From positions 1 through 24,946 of IMG/VR virus record IMGVR_UViG_3300033141_002619: a DNA stretch of 24,946 nucleotides; one strand, 5' to 3'. How positions within the stretch are numbered: position 1 is the stretch's first letter; each line of letters starts with the position of its first letter. The DNA comes from a virus. Both the position numbers and the translations under genes were made by a program. Under the pieces are notes generated by a model, which was given only the letters and a program-made list of their open reading frames with translations, had not been told where the DNA came from and searched no databases. Shown one piece after another: positions 1 to 7,817 of this stretch.

Positions 1-489
1 CGACACGTCCAGGACCTCAGCCCTCACGCTGTCACACTCGACCGCCATCTCGCCGAGGAATGGCCCGGCAGCAAGGATCTCAAACCGGATGACGCGGGCC
101 CCGGCCGTGCCGCCCATTACCGGAAGGAATGCCCCCCGCTTCCTGTCGTAGTAAGCAACGACATACGCCCCTTCAGCAAGTGAGATGCCGACCGCTCCAG
201 CGTCTATCTTCCACGGCTTCGTTCCATCCGACCACTCTCCAGACTCGAAGTCATATTGCCGAAACACACCCAGATAGACCGGAGCGTCAGAGGAGTCCGT
301 TACCTTCAGCGTCGCCAGCTTTGCATCCAGTGTCCGTCCAAATTGGAGAATCGAACCTCCATGCCGTCCGCTCATCTCGGTTCCGGGAAGCATCCGAGCT
401 ACCCGCTCCAAAACTTGCCCCTCTTGATTGGCTCGACTGGCCTTGATCGGCTCGCCTGCTTGCACTTCGGGAAACTTCTCGTTCGCCAT
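1..489 (-). CDS. Probable distal tail/virion protein, 3' end outside window
   Basis: The frame is open from an ATG at 489 to the window edge, giving at least 163 residues beginning MANEKFPEVQAGEPIKASRA. The N-terminal part is polar and helical (VQAGEP, LERVARMLPG), followed by a Gly-rich stretch SGRHGGS and then a beta-rich region with aromatic residues (VYLGVFRQYDF, AYVVAYYDRKRG). The start is supported by AGGTG, which overlaps the TAG stop of the gene upstream and sits 7 nt before the ATG. It follows the tape measure gene and one other gene, the usual place for distal tail, tail-tip or fibre proteins. I recognise no catalytic motif. N-termini of this type (a 'GEPIKAS..N' opening, then a Gly-rich segment) are, from memory, common in virion-associated proteins of environmental phages. 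The assignment is by position and the specific role is unknown. Confidence 0.7.
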   Translation of the reverse strand, partial: MANEKFPEVQAGEPIKASRANQEGQVLERVARMLPGTEMSGRHGGSILQFGRTLDAKLATLKVTDSSDAPVYLGVFRQYDFESGEWSDGTKPWKIDAGAVGISLAEGAYVVAYYDRKRGAFLPVMGGTAGARVIRFEILAAGPFLGEMAVECDSVRAEVLDVS

Positions 490-499
490 CTCTTTTCAC

Positions 500-1456
500 C
501 TACCCAGTGAAAATCGTCATCAAATCACACTGCCCGTAGTTCGGGTTTCCACTCACCAACAGTCGCTGCCAACCGTGGTTCGGACGCCAGATATGATTGT
601 GTGTCACCTGCACAGATTGCCACACCTCGGTATCTATATTCTTCTGTTGTCCCATGAAGTTTTTCTCTACAAACCTCAACGTAACCTGCACAGGACTAGT
701 CCCAGTATAGCCGTCCCGCCACGTATATTCGTGCCCCATCTGGTAGCCAAGGAACAAGATCGTCTCGGCTGGAGCATCTCCAAACAATGGCATGGGGCTA
801 TTGTTCACCTTGCCCATAGCCTCATGCAGTCGCGGTTTCAACTCATCATAGAAGAAAGCGAAGGGAATCTGTGGCCACTTACACATCCACTCCACCTCAG
901 TAGCAGTGACTGTCTGATTCAGATTGGTATCTTTATCGTCCGGTTGCTCAGTGTTGCTATCCTTGTCCTTCCAGATGACGTCATCTTGGTTCACTTCGTG
1001 AGTCAGAAACTCTCCAGACTCCGAAGCACTGATTTCCAGAAACGTGAACGGATTGTCCGGATCTCGCTGCTGATCGTTTGTCGGAGAAGGTCCGAACGCA
1101 ATAGTAACTCGCAGATACGGCTCGAACGTCTTGACATATTCCTCATCCGCATAGAGTCCCATTCCGATCGCAAACGGGTCAATCGGCCTGCCTGACGTGA
1201 ACCCCTCGATGGTCACGTCCTTACACTCCAAGGCCGGCAATCCAGCAGGATAGAATCGCCTCGGGTAGAAGACCAACGAGCCTACAACGATCGGTACAGG
1301 AAAGCACTCCTCAATAAACTGTTTCAAATCGTGGGATTGGATGCAGATCTCCATATTCCACGTGGCGTCCTCTCGCCCGAACCTACCCCACTGACGAATC
1401 AGCTTATGCCTGATTCCGCCGGGGCTCGTCAGTTTCCACTCGCTGGGATCTTGCAT
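500..1456 (-). CDS. Putative tail-tip/distal tail structural protein (318 aa)
   Basis: A complete 318-residue frame lies directly after the tape measure gene, with a 10-nt gap and a GAGAGATGAAAG purine stretch before the ATG. The protein is acidic, rich in aromatic residues and mostly beta-like, with no signal peptide or membrane segment. A polar Asp/Asn/Glu-rich insertion sits near residues 160-190. The C-terminal third carries a dense aromatic/His segment (TEVWQSVQVTHNHIWRPNHG). Genes after the tape measure in siphoviruses normally encode distal tail, tail-hub or baseplate proteins, and size and position fit that. No known family motif is visible, so the call is positional. A direct role in host contact is possible but not shown. 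Confidence 0.72.
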   Translation of the reverse strand: MQDPSEWKLTSPGGIRHKLIRQWGRFGREDATWNMEICIQSHDLKQFIEECFPVPIVVGSLVFYPRRFYPAGLPALECKDVTIEGFTSGRPIDPFAIGMGLYADEEYVKTFEPYLRVTIAFGPSPTNDQQRDPDNPFTFLEISASESGEFLTHEVNQDDVIWKDKDSNTEQPDDKDTNLNQTVTATEVEWMCKWPQIPFAFFYDELKPRLHEAMGKVNNSPMPLFGDAPAETILFLGYQMGHEYTWRDGYTGTSPVQVTLRFVEKNFMGQQKNIDTEVWQSVQVTHNHIWRPNHGWQRLLVSGNPNYGQCDLMTIFTG

Positions 1457-1466
1457 CTTTCATCTC

Positions 1467-3626
1467 TCACGAATAGGAAGCCATCTGGGGGACCCCCAAT
1501 CCTTTGATTCCCTCATTGATGATTGTATCAAGCTTCTTGTTTGTTTCGGCCGTGTTTGCGGCCGTCTTCTTCGCTGGATCGTCGGTCTTAAGAAAAACAT
1601 CCTGGAGAGCCTTGCCATAATCTGCAAAGCCGAATCGACCTGCTTCCATTTCAAACTTGGGCTTCTCTTCCAAAAGCTTTTCGCGTTCCATCTTCAAACG
1701 CTCGACTGCCTCCGCAGGGGACAGACCACCAGGAAGGCCCTGCCTCCACCGCTCTACGAGATCCTCAATGTCGAACACAAAATCTCTCATTTTGTCGACA
1801 GGCGATTGAATTTCTTCTCTCATCTTCGCCGCCAGTTTCTCGAATCCTTTCTCTTCTTCCTTTTCAGCTTTCCATGCTTCCCGCAGTTCTATTGCCTTCT
1901 TCATTTCCTCGACCTGTTTCGGGCTCACCCATTCCTGGCGAGCAAACTTTTCCAACTCGATCCGTGCTGCATCCCATCCGCCTGCCAAGGCTTCCACCTC
2001 GAAATTCACGTCTTTGATCTGCTCGGCCAGCCTCCCGAATGGCGAGTCTTCGTAGTAAGTCTTGTAGATCTCCTTGGCCTGCTCAACAGACAATTCTCCT
2101 ATATCTACAAGAGTTTTCAGCCGCCGAATGATCTCTTCCAAACCGGCTGGTACGTCTAGTTCGACCAAACGCTCCCGAAATTCAGTAACTACCTCTGACA
2201 AGGTGACTTCGTCTCCAAATGCACGGAACGTTCTCCGCAGTGCATCTAGCCGATCTTCCAACTCTGCCAGTCCCTCTACTTCACCACGCCTACCTGGCTC
2301 GCCCGCACGCATCGCCCTCTTTATCTGGTCTTCCAGCTTGCCGTATTCTTCATGCAAACGCATGACAAGCTCAACCCCGAAGCCTCCTTCCTCCAACTCC
2401 AATTCTCCAGTCACCTTGTATCCAACCTTCGGAAGCCGTAACCTAGGTACTCCATAAGGAGCAAGCTCTATCGGAACGGGCTTTCTGATTTCTTCCAATG
2501 AGTCCTTCACTCGGCCAAGTCCGCCCTTCAAGTCATCTAATTCCGTGCCTGCTAATGATTCCATCTCCTGCTTTGCAGATGAGATTTCATCAGTTGTCCC
2601 GGCCATCAACTGATTCAACCCTGCAACAGCGATGCTAGCACCAATAATCCCCGCGGCGATCTTGGCCCAACCAGCAGGTCCCGCCAACATCAAGAGATAG
2701 GTACTCAAGCCAGCAGCGACTTTCGATCGCAACGTATAGATCTGCATCGCGAAGTTGACGAGCATGATTGCTACCTTCGCTCCAACAAAGGCTGCAGCCA
2801 AACGTGTCACCCAGACCACGTTCTCCCTGAGAGTGGACGAGACCTGAATCAGCGCAGTAACGATACCCTTCACTATCGGCATCACCGCTTCCACCATATT
2901 CCGCAGGAAGATGCCGAAATCGTCTTTCAGTGTAGAAACCAATCCTGATAGAGTTTTGCTCTGCTTCTCTGTCATATTCGCGAACCTTCCCCCTTCGGCA
3001 CTCAAGCTCTTTAGGATATTTCTGAAATCTTCAAACCCTACCTTGCCCTGACTCAACATCTTTTGCGCAGCGTCAGTTGCAACTCCGAAGTAATCAGCAA
3101 TGTCTTGGAGACTCAGAACTCCACGGGTACTCAACTGCCGAAAGTCTTGCGTCAGTAATCTGCCAACACCTCGTACCTGGTTGAAAACTAGAGCAATCAT
3201 CCCGAACGGAGTACTGGTACCTGCCGCTGCATTGCCCAAGATATCCAGCGTCTCCATCAACTCCTCGCCCCGCTCGCCAAACATGATGAGGCCACGAGCT
3301 GCCTGCTCTATTTCAGGCATTTCAAACGGCGTAAGGGCAGCATACTCAGTTAAGTCTTCCATTACTTTCTTCGTTTCTTCTAGACTTCCCAACATTACCT
3401 CGAACGCGACTGCCGTCTGCTCTGCAGCCATGGCATTCCGCAATCCCCATCTTGCTAGCATACCCCCAGCTAGCAATCCTCCAACTCGCGCTAGTGTGCC
3501 AGCTAGAACTCCCGATAATTTTCTTCCCGCCTCTTCGACGGCCGGTTGTGCCGCTTCAAGATCACCCTTGATCTTGCTTACATCTCCGCGAGCAACCACG
3601 TAGCACTTCGCAAGTTCTAGACCCAC
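1467..3626 (-). CDS. Phage tail tape measure protein (719 aa)
   Basis: The tape measure protein sets tail length, is packed inside the tail tube, and is often released into the host envelope at infection. The N-terminal 250 residues match the familiar pattern of the tape-measure family: a helical start, a small hydrophobic Gly/Ala patch at about 40-60, then FEVMLGSLEETKKVMEDL (75-92), LTPFEMPEI (98-106), QVRGVGRLLTQDFRQLSTRG (150-169) and LQDIADYFG (173-181). A long hydrophobic stretch at about 275-340 could be a membrane-inserting segment, followed by charged coiled coil to the end. The start is GTG with GGGGGA about 7 nt upstream. It follows the frameshifting tail chaperone pair, the standard order. 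At the usual rule of about 0.15 nm of tail per residue, 719 residues would predict a tail near 100 nm (inference). At 719 residues it is mid-sized for the family. Confidence 0.95.
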   Translation of the reverse strand: MGLELAKCYVVARGDVSKIKGDLEAAQPAVEEAGRKLSGVLAGTLARVGGLLAGGMLARWGLRNAMAAEQTAVAFEVMLGSLEETKKVMEDLTEYAALTPFEMPEIEQAARGLIMFGERGEELMETLDILGNAAAGTSTPFGMIALVFNQVRGVGRLLTQDFRQLSTRGVLSLQDIADYFGVATDAAQKMLSQGKVGFEDFRNILKSLSAEGGRFANMTEKQSKTLSGLVSTLKDDFGIFLRNMVEAVMPIVKGIVTALIQVSSTLRENVVWVTRLAAAFVGAKVAIMLVNFAMQIYTLRSKVAAGLSTYLLMLAGPAGWAKIAAGIIGASIAVAGLNQLMAGTTDEISSAKQEMESLAGTELDDLKGGLGRVKDSLEEIRKPVPIELAPYGVPRLRLPKVGYKVTGELELEEGGFGVELVMRLHEEYGKLEDQIKRAMRAGEPGRRGEVEGLAELEDRLDALRRTFRAFGDEVTLSEVVTEFRERLVELDVPAGLEEIIRRLKTLVDIGELSVEQAKEIYKTYYEDSPFGRLAEQIKDVNFEVEALAGGWDAARIELEKFARQEWVSPKQVEEMKKAIELREAWKAEKEEEKGFEKLAAKMREEIQSPVDKMRDFVFDIEDLVERWRQGLPGGLSPAEAVERLKMEREKLLEEKPKFEMEAGRFGFADYGKALQDVFLKTDDPAKKTAANTAETNKKLDTIINEGIKGLGVPQMASYS

Positions 3627-3677
3627 GAAAAGATCCCCCTATCTTGCAGTTTTCGTGACGGGTAAAAGCATTCAGCT

Positions 3678-4082
3678 CTATCGCCGTCTCCTCTTTTTTC
3701 TCTTGGATTTGGCCTCCTGCTCCACCCTCTTCCTCTCCTGAGCTCGCTCCATCAACTGCCGTGCCAGCGACTTCCCGACGATCCGTCCCTTGATCGGAGT
3801 ACCATCCGCCGCCCTCCCGGCCACCACTCCATCTTCGCTCACCTTCACGGCTCTCGGACTCACCATGTCCGTCCTCCCATCCAACTTCAGCAAGTTCCTG
3901 TCACACAACCGGAACCATACCTGGTCCGGTGTCCATCGGGCCACCTCCGTCGGTTGATGCCCACCCCCACCCTCCCACGGGTTTTCGCAGAGCATCCTAA
4001 GCATCCATGAGTTAACATTCCCCATGCCCACCAGCAGCCCGCCGGTCTCCACTTCTTCGCCGTCCGTCTCCTTACCGGACAA
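3678..4082 (-). CDS. Tail assembly chaperone, T-like extension made by -1 frameshift
   Basis: This frame has no convincing start of its own. The only candidate is a TTG at 4082 with no Shine-Dalgarno sequence. The frame stays open upstream of that TTG, through the stop of the preceding gene, as far as a TGA near the IDSI codons of that gene. A -1 slip at GGGAAAT (4115-4109) would join it to the upstream protein, giving ...PNLGN-WIGPADLDHLSGK and onwards. The segment contains Trp/Met-rich helical pieces (NSWMLRMLCENPW) and ends in a very basic tail of Arg/Lys runs. In siphoviruses the G and G-T products are chaperones that act on the tape measure protein during tail assembly and are absent from the mature virion. 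Position directly before the tape measure gene fits. The listed coordinates are the unshifted frame from the TTG; the translated extension would begin at about 4109. Confidence 0.82.
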   Translation of the reverse strand: MSGKETDGEEVETGGLLVGMGNVNSWMLRMLCENPWEGGGGHQPTEVARWTPDQVWFRLCDRNLLKLDGRTDMVSPRAVKVSEDGVVAGRAADGTPIKGRIVGKSLARQLMERAQERKRVEQEAKSKRKKRRRR

Positions 4083-4102
4083 GTGATCGAGATCGGCAGG
4101 CC

Positions 4103-4744
4103 CTATCCATTTCCCAAGTTTGGGACCGTGATGCTCTCCACTTCGCGAGCCGACTCGAAAATGGAATCAATGGGCCACGTTCCCACGTCTTCCTTCGTTA
4201 TCTCCGGATGATCTTGACGCAGTGAACTGTGAATGAACGAGACCATTCCTTCAAAACAGCCAGTGACCCACCACTGATCATATCGGACTTTGGCCAGCGT
4301 TGGCCTCCGACCGGTCATCGTCTGCACGTGATCGGGAGTAATCCGTTCCTGATCCAGAGCCGTGACGATCAAAGATCGAACTCTGCCATCACTAAGCTCC
4401 TCGCTCTGATCTCCTCCGATCTCTTGCCGAAACTTCTCAGCCCACTTCCTGGCGTCTTCCGTCACAGGAAGCTTGGAAGCATCATGAGCTTTCTTCTTCG
4501 GCAGATCGTCCAACGACAGACGAGAAACTTCCTCAAACTTCTTCGCGATCAATTCGTCGGCCCGCTCGCCAAGCAAGTCTGCATTGTCTCGATATGTCTG
4601 AAGCACCTGACGTCGATAGTACCGCAAAGCTTCTCGTTCCAGATCACAAAGATGTTGCACCGTAACCGGCCGCAACATGTACTCCTTCTCGTCGACAACG
4701 ATCTTGGTACCCGCCCCCATTGCTCTCGATTCTCTCTCACTCAT
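4103..4744 (-). CDS. Tail assembly chaperone, G-like protein (213 aa)
   Basis: A 213-residue, mostly helical, charged protein that opens with a short beta-like segment (TKIVVDEKEYMLRPVTVQHL) and continues with Arg/Glu-rich helices. AGGAG lies about 8 nt before the ATG. It sits between the tail-tube/cargo genes and the tape measure gene, where G/GT chaperones are encoded. The last codons before its TAG contain a canonical X XXY YYZ heptamer, read TTG-GGA-AAT, which allows a -1 shift into the next frame. This arrangement, with the slip site immediately before the G stop, is the one described for lambda G/GT and conserved in many phages, and it is the main support for the name. Sequence similarity by itself is not obvious by eye. 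Confidence 0.82.
   Translation of the reverse strand: MSERESRAMGAGTKIVVDEKEYMLRPVTVQHLCDLEREALRYYRRQVLQTYRDNADLLGERADELIAKKFEEVSRLSLDDLPKKKAHDASKLPVTEDARKWAEKFRQEIGGDQSEELSDGRVRSLIVTALDQERITPDHVQTMTGRRPTLAKVRYDQWWVTGCFEGMVSFIHSSLRQDHPEITKEDVGTWPIDSIFESAREVESITVPNLGNG
4109..4115 (-). other. Programmed -1 ribosomal frameshift heptamer GGGAAAT
   Basis: On the minus strand the heptamer is G GGA AAT in the frame of the G-like chaperone, followed by GGA and the TAG stop. After a -1 slip the tRNAs re-pair with GGG and AAA, and reading continues TGG ATA GGG CCT into the 3678 frame. Lambda uses GGGAAAG at the same place in its tail chaperone genes, so this site differs only in the last base. The downstream frame has no supported start codon, which strengthens the case. 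I did not identify a clear downstream stimulatory structure. Confidence 0.85.
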
Positions 4745-4756
4745 GCCAGTTTCTCC

Positions 4757-5491
4757 TCATGTCGGACATCCTGTATTGAAATCTCTGTACACCCGTTTCT
4801 TGAAAGTCTCCTCGCCAAAGAAACGTCGAATCAGCACCCGCTCGCTTCGCTCTATTCTCTGTCTCAGTTCATCGTCAACCTTAATCATTGGAACTCGGCT
4901 TTCCGGAATCCAATGAGGCCGATTACGCCTAGCCATCTTGACTTCAAACTGTTCTCTCTTTCTTTCCCATAGCTTTCCATAACCAATAATGCCCATGACC
5001 TCGGCAAAATCATCCTCCAATGTTTCCTGCCTGCCGATGTAGTGACACAATTCCCCACGCTCCGGGCCAACGAAACGCTCGAACCTCCGTGTGGCCCAGC
5101 CCGGTTCTTCCTCTAGCATCTCTTCAATCCACTCCCGAAAATCTGGCTTCCATCGAACTTCTGCTTCGTTCGTAGCTCTCGGCGGAAGATCTTCAGCGAG
5201 TCTCTTGATTCGTTCCTTCGCCCACGGAGCGATCTTCGCGTAAAACCTCCACATCGAAATGTAGTAAGAGACTGGATGTCGAACAAAGCAGAACACATAG
5301 CGAATCCTGTCTAGCCTGTCTGGATAGTAGTGCGGGAGAATCGTGTGTTTTCTCGGACGATATTTCGGACCGACACTCATCCACTTCTCAACAGGGATGC
5401 CCGCGTGGATCATCGCTTGGTTGATCCACGTACCTCCCGTTCTGGGGATGTGAAGAAACAACACTTGCTTTTCCGGAAGGAATGTAGACAT
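4757..5491 (-). CDS. PAPS-dependent sulfotransferase family protein (244 aa)
   Basis: This protein should transfer a sulfuryl group from 3'-phosphoadenosine 5'-phosphosulfate to a hydroxyl or amine. The 5'-phosphosulfate loop is visible at residues 14-22 (HIPRTGGTW). The 3'-phosphate-binding segment is at 69-81 (FVRHPVSYYISMW), with the expected Arg71 and Ser75. The 244-residue length is normal for short bacterial carbohydrate-type sulfotransferases, and there is no signal peptide or membrane anchor, so it is predicted cytoplasmic. Its ATG shares one base with the TGA of the methyltransferase (TGATG), so the two are translationally coupled. It lies within the tail operon between the tail tube and tail chaperone genes, unusual for a metabolic enzyme. 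The acceptor is unknown; a host surface glycan or a virion component are both possible. No PAPS-synthesis gene is in the window, so donor would have to come from the host. Confidence 0.85.
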   Translation of the reverse strand: MSTFLPEKQVLFLHIPRTGGTWINQAMIHAGIPVEKWMSVGPKYRPRKHTILPHYYPDRLDRIRYVFCFVRHPVSYYISMWRFYAKIAPWAKERIKRLAEDLPPRATNEAEVRWKPDFREWIEEMLEEEPGWATRRFERFVGPERGELCHYIGRQETLEDDFAEVMGIIGYGKLWERKREQFEVKMARRNRPHWIPESRVPMIKVDDELRQRIERSERVLIRRFFGEETFKKRVYRDFNTGCPT

Positions 5492-6189
5492 CAGAGCTTC
5501 TCAAACGCCTCCATATAACGATGCTTCCAAAGCTGCTTCACACGATCTCCAGACTCTTTCAAAAACATCTCAAGTCCTTGCTTGACATGCTCTCTCTTCT
5601 TCCTGTCGTTTTCCACATCGTCGAACACAATCCAACCACCGGGCTTTACCAACTGAAGGCATAAACGAGCGTCATCCAAAACAAGCAGCCCATGATGGTC
5701 TCCATCTATCATGCAGAGATCAACAGAGTCTCGCCTTACTCCGAGCCAGCCCTGTCGCCTGAGCATTTTCCTCAGCACCTCAGAGCTATTGCCACGAACC
5801 AACTCGCATCTATCTCGCCAAGGAAGCAAGTTATGAAATGCCCGCTCCCGTACAGCCTCCATATGAGCTCCATCCAGCTTCGTTGACATCAGCCATGGAT
5901 CTACTCCGATGGCTCGACTATCTGGATGCGTCAGCACGTACTGCATCATCCAAATGAGAGACATCCCTTCGTAGACCCCAACCTCCAGGTAAAGCATTGA
6001 CTTCCCAGACCAGAGCGGGTAGATCAACTCTCGGAATGTCGGCAGATTGCGGTTCAGAAACCATCGCTTGGTGAACCGCAATTCATGACCAACGACTGGT
6101 CTCAAGGCCATTCGTCGCATCGGAATGTACTCCCTCTCAGACCCTCTAGCACCGTCCCTAACAGGTTCCGGGAAGAGAAAGGACCCCAT
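5491..6189 (-). CDS. Class I SAM-dependent methyltransferase (232 aa)
   Basis: The Rossmann-type methyltransferase motifs are present in order: motif I LEVGVYEGMS (68-77), an acidic ribose-binding position in AIGVDPW (93-99), IDGDHH (161-166) and LVKPGGWIVFDD (180-191). The IDGDHH plus PGG..VFDD pattern is typical of the Methyltransf_24-like group, whose members often act on sugars, small molecules or glycans. There is no DNA-methyltransferase (D/N)PPY motif. The start at 6189 has AGAGGGGG just upstream; an in-frame ATG at residue 24 is an alternative, leaving all motifs intact. It overlaps the sulfotransferase by one base, suggesting joint action on one substrate. Position within the tail genes marks it as accessory cargo. 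The substrate cannot be inferred from sequence. Confidence 0.85.
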   Translation of the reverse strand: MGSFLFPEPVRDGARGSEREYIPMRRMALRPVVGHELRFTKRWFLNRNLPTFRELIYPLWSGKSMLYLEVGVYEGMSLIWMMQYVLTHPDSRAIGVDPWLMSTKLDGAHMEAVRERAFHNLLPWRDRCELVRGNSSEVLRKMLRRQGWLGVRRDSVDLCMIDGDHHGLLVLDDARLCLQLVKPGGWIVFDDVENDRKKREHVKQGLEMFLKESGDRVKQLWKHRYMEAFEKL

Positions 6190-6238
6190 AGCCCCCTCTG
6201 GCCAAAACCCCCTAGAATCGAAGCCAGAGAATCTTCCC

Positions 6239-6463
6239 CTATTTTGGGGGGAACGCTCCCCTGGCCAATTTCTTCGCCAGCGAACCCTCGGGACAGCGAG
6301 AGGAAATGAAGCCCAAGACGTGGGCGGTCTCGACAGAGACTTGTCGGATGGGAGTGATTAAGGTGGGCTCCCGTCGGGCACGCTCGCTTCTACACACTTC
6401 ACATGGGCACAGAGGCCAATAGTGAATCTCGGCCTTCGCGACCGTCAACAGCTTGTCGGTCAT
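6239..6463 (-). CDS. Small Cys-containing hypothetical protein (74 aa)
   Basis: A 74-residue frame fills most of the space between the tail-tube gene and the methyltransferase. AGGGG lies about 9 nt upstream of its ATG. It contains a compact cysteine cluster CPCEVC (19-24) and a later Cys in SSRCP, a possible metal-binding knuckle, and many Arg/Lys residues. No family is recognised. Because it lies next to the methyltransferase/sulfotransferase pair it may belong to the same inserted cargo block. Codon choice looks like its neighbours. Moderate confidence that it is a real gene. Confidence 0.5.
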   Translation of the reverse strand: MTDKLLTVAKAEIHYWPLCPCEVCRSERARREPTLITPIRQVSVETAHVLGFISSRCPEGSLAKKLARGAFPPK

Positions 6464-6504
6464 CGGTAGGTTCCCCTGGTCGAAGATACTCTCGTGGTAA
6501 TCAC

Positions 6505-6939
6505 TTACGGCAGTGTGCGTACTGGAGCATCAGGCTCCCCCGGATAGTAGAAGACACCATCGGCTCCCCAACTACTTGTCCAGCCGATAACTTCAGCGGT
6601 ATCTATATTGACCGTCAACTGGAAGTTGTCACACAAAGCCCTCGGGTAATCGTAGTACAAAAGTGGAGCAACAGCGTTCAAAAACAGTGTCACCTGCGCG
6701 ATGTCTTCCGGCTGGAACAAATCGAAGACTTCATTACTCGAATCGTACTTTCCTTCGGCTGTGAACGTCGAATCTTTTCTTCCCGCGGTTCGATTTGTGC
6801 ACCCCATCGAATCCGAGTCTCCCCACTCAGATTTGGATGCGAGAGTCTTCGTCATCTGCCACTGGGTCGCCCGAGCCACCAAAGTCCCATCGACCACAAA
6901 CTTCCCCGAACGCCCTGTCAGAGTGTTCTCACTGCTCAC
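6505..6939 (-). CDS. Putative major tail (tube) protein (144 aa)
   Basis: Tail-tube subunits polymerise around the tape measure protein to form the siphovirus tail. The 144-residue protein begins with GKFVVDGTLVARATQWQMTK, resembling the opening strands of tail-tube folds, followed by a Gly/Asp/Ser-rich loop and TFTAEGKYD. It ends with beta-like segments (CDNFQLTVNIDTAEVIGW, DGVFYYPG). The start is GTG, preceded by GAGAGGAG with 7 nt spacing; no ATG start would keep the N-terminal strand. Size, beta content and placement after the tail terminator and before the tail chaperones support the call. An alternative is a minor tail protein, but no better tail-tube candidate is present. Confidence 0.75.
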   Translation of the reverse strand: MSSENTLTGRSGKFVVDGTLVARATQWQMTKTLASKSEWGDSDSMGCTNRTAGRKDSTFTAEGKYDSSNEVFDLFQPEDIAQVTLFLNAVAPLLYYDYPRALCDNFQLTVNIDTAEVIGWTSSWGADGVFYYPGEPDAPVRTLP

Positions 6940-6975
6940 TGCTTATCTCCTCTCTAAGAGTGGATCGTTTTACCA

Positions 6976-7779
6976 TCATAGAGCAGACCAGGAAGAGCTA
7001 CTCTCCGAACTGGTCGAACTGCTGCTACTCGTCACCGAACTGCTACTGGAACTGCTCGTACCGGACGAACTGCTCGTACCGGACGAACTGCTGGAGTTGC
7101 TGGACTTCGACGACCACGAACTGCTCGTCGCCGAACTACTCGAACTGGAGCTACTGGATGATTCGCTGGAGGCGGAACTGCTGGAAGTGGAACTGCTGGA
7201 ACTGCTAGACTCCTCATCGTCGTGCCGTCCCAGAATGTAGATCGAGTATGTTACATCTCCACCATTCGCAGTCAGCGTGACCTGGTGACTCACTCCATCC
7301 TCGACGTCGAACCCCCTGCCATCAAGTTGCTGCTTGATCAGTAATCCTTGCCCATACAGAGCCCCACCGGTCGCTACCGAATGTGTGCCAATCGGCGTCC
7401 AACCTTCTACCGCAGCCGGAGCAATCTCCAAAGCCCCGTCAGCTCCAACATCGTTCTCGTTGACAATTACAATCTGAACGACCTCTTCAAACTCCACAGC
7501 CTGCCCCAGCCCGTCCAGGCCAGCTCCGGCACCGATGTCCACACCAGCCAGATCGTATAGATCTAGCGTCTCGGACGCCCCACTAGCAATCTCGCGATCT
7601 TTCGACTGCCACGCTCGATTGGCCTGATCGTCTTCAATCCCGCTGGACAGAGCAGCACCACTCTTCGTAAACGAGAAGCTCGGGTGGTTGACGCTGGGCC
7701 CGGTGCCGTCATCCAGCACGTTCTTCAGCGTCCCGCTCACCTTGAACGAGATTGACATCGAGTCCATTTGTCTCGTCAT
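6976..7779 (-). CDS. Virion-like beta protein with Ser-rich C-terminal tail (267 aa)
   Basis: Residues 1-190 form a beta-rich domain with a motif run seen in phage structural accessory proteins: QIVIVNENDVG (102-112), GLLIKQ (145-150) and VTYSIYILGR (176-185). Residues 191-267 are almost entirely serine, broken by T, E, A, G, W, K and V, and end ESSSSWSAL. The start is well supported by AGGAGG, 6 nt before the ATG. The gene lies between tail terminator and tail tube, so a tail surface or decoration role is likely. The Ser codons mix TCC, TCA, AGC and AGT, so composition appears to be held at protein level rather than by a simple DNA repeat. A second protein at 13884-14588 has an unrelated N-terminus but the same kind of tail and ending. 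Function of the tail is unknown. Confidence 0.75.
   Translation of the reverse strand: MTRQMDSMSISFKVSGTLKNVLDDGTGPSVNHPSFSFTKSGAALSSGIEDDQANRAWQSKDREIASGASETLDLYDLAGVDIGAGAGLDGLGQAVEFEEVVQIVIVNENDVGADGALEIAPAAVEGWTPIGTHSVATGGALYGQGLLIKQQLDGRGFDVEDGVSHQVTLTANGGDVTYSIYILGRHDDEESSSSSSSTSSSSASSESSSSSSSSSSATSSSWSSKSSNSSSSSGTSSSSGTSSSSSSSVTSSSSSTSSESSSSWSAL
6979..7209 (-). repeat. Ser-rich low-complexity coding tract
   Basis: This DNA encodes the 77-residue Ser-rich tail of the 267-aa protein. On the plus strand it reads as irregular runs of gaactgct/ctgctgga units, including two adjacent copies of a gaactgctcgtaccgg unit. It shares the encoded blocks SSSSGTSSSS and SSSSWSS(K/H)SS with the tract at 13887-14264. 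Confidence 0.8.
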
Positions 7780-7817
7780 CTTGTCCTCCTACTGCCTACC
7801 AGCTTGAGCCCATACTC

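Noticed and set aside
3678-4082. Independent gene starting at TTG 4082
   Set aside because: No Shine-Dalgarno sequence. The open frame through the previous stop and the GGGAAAT heptamer favour a frameshift product.
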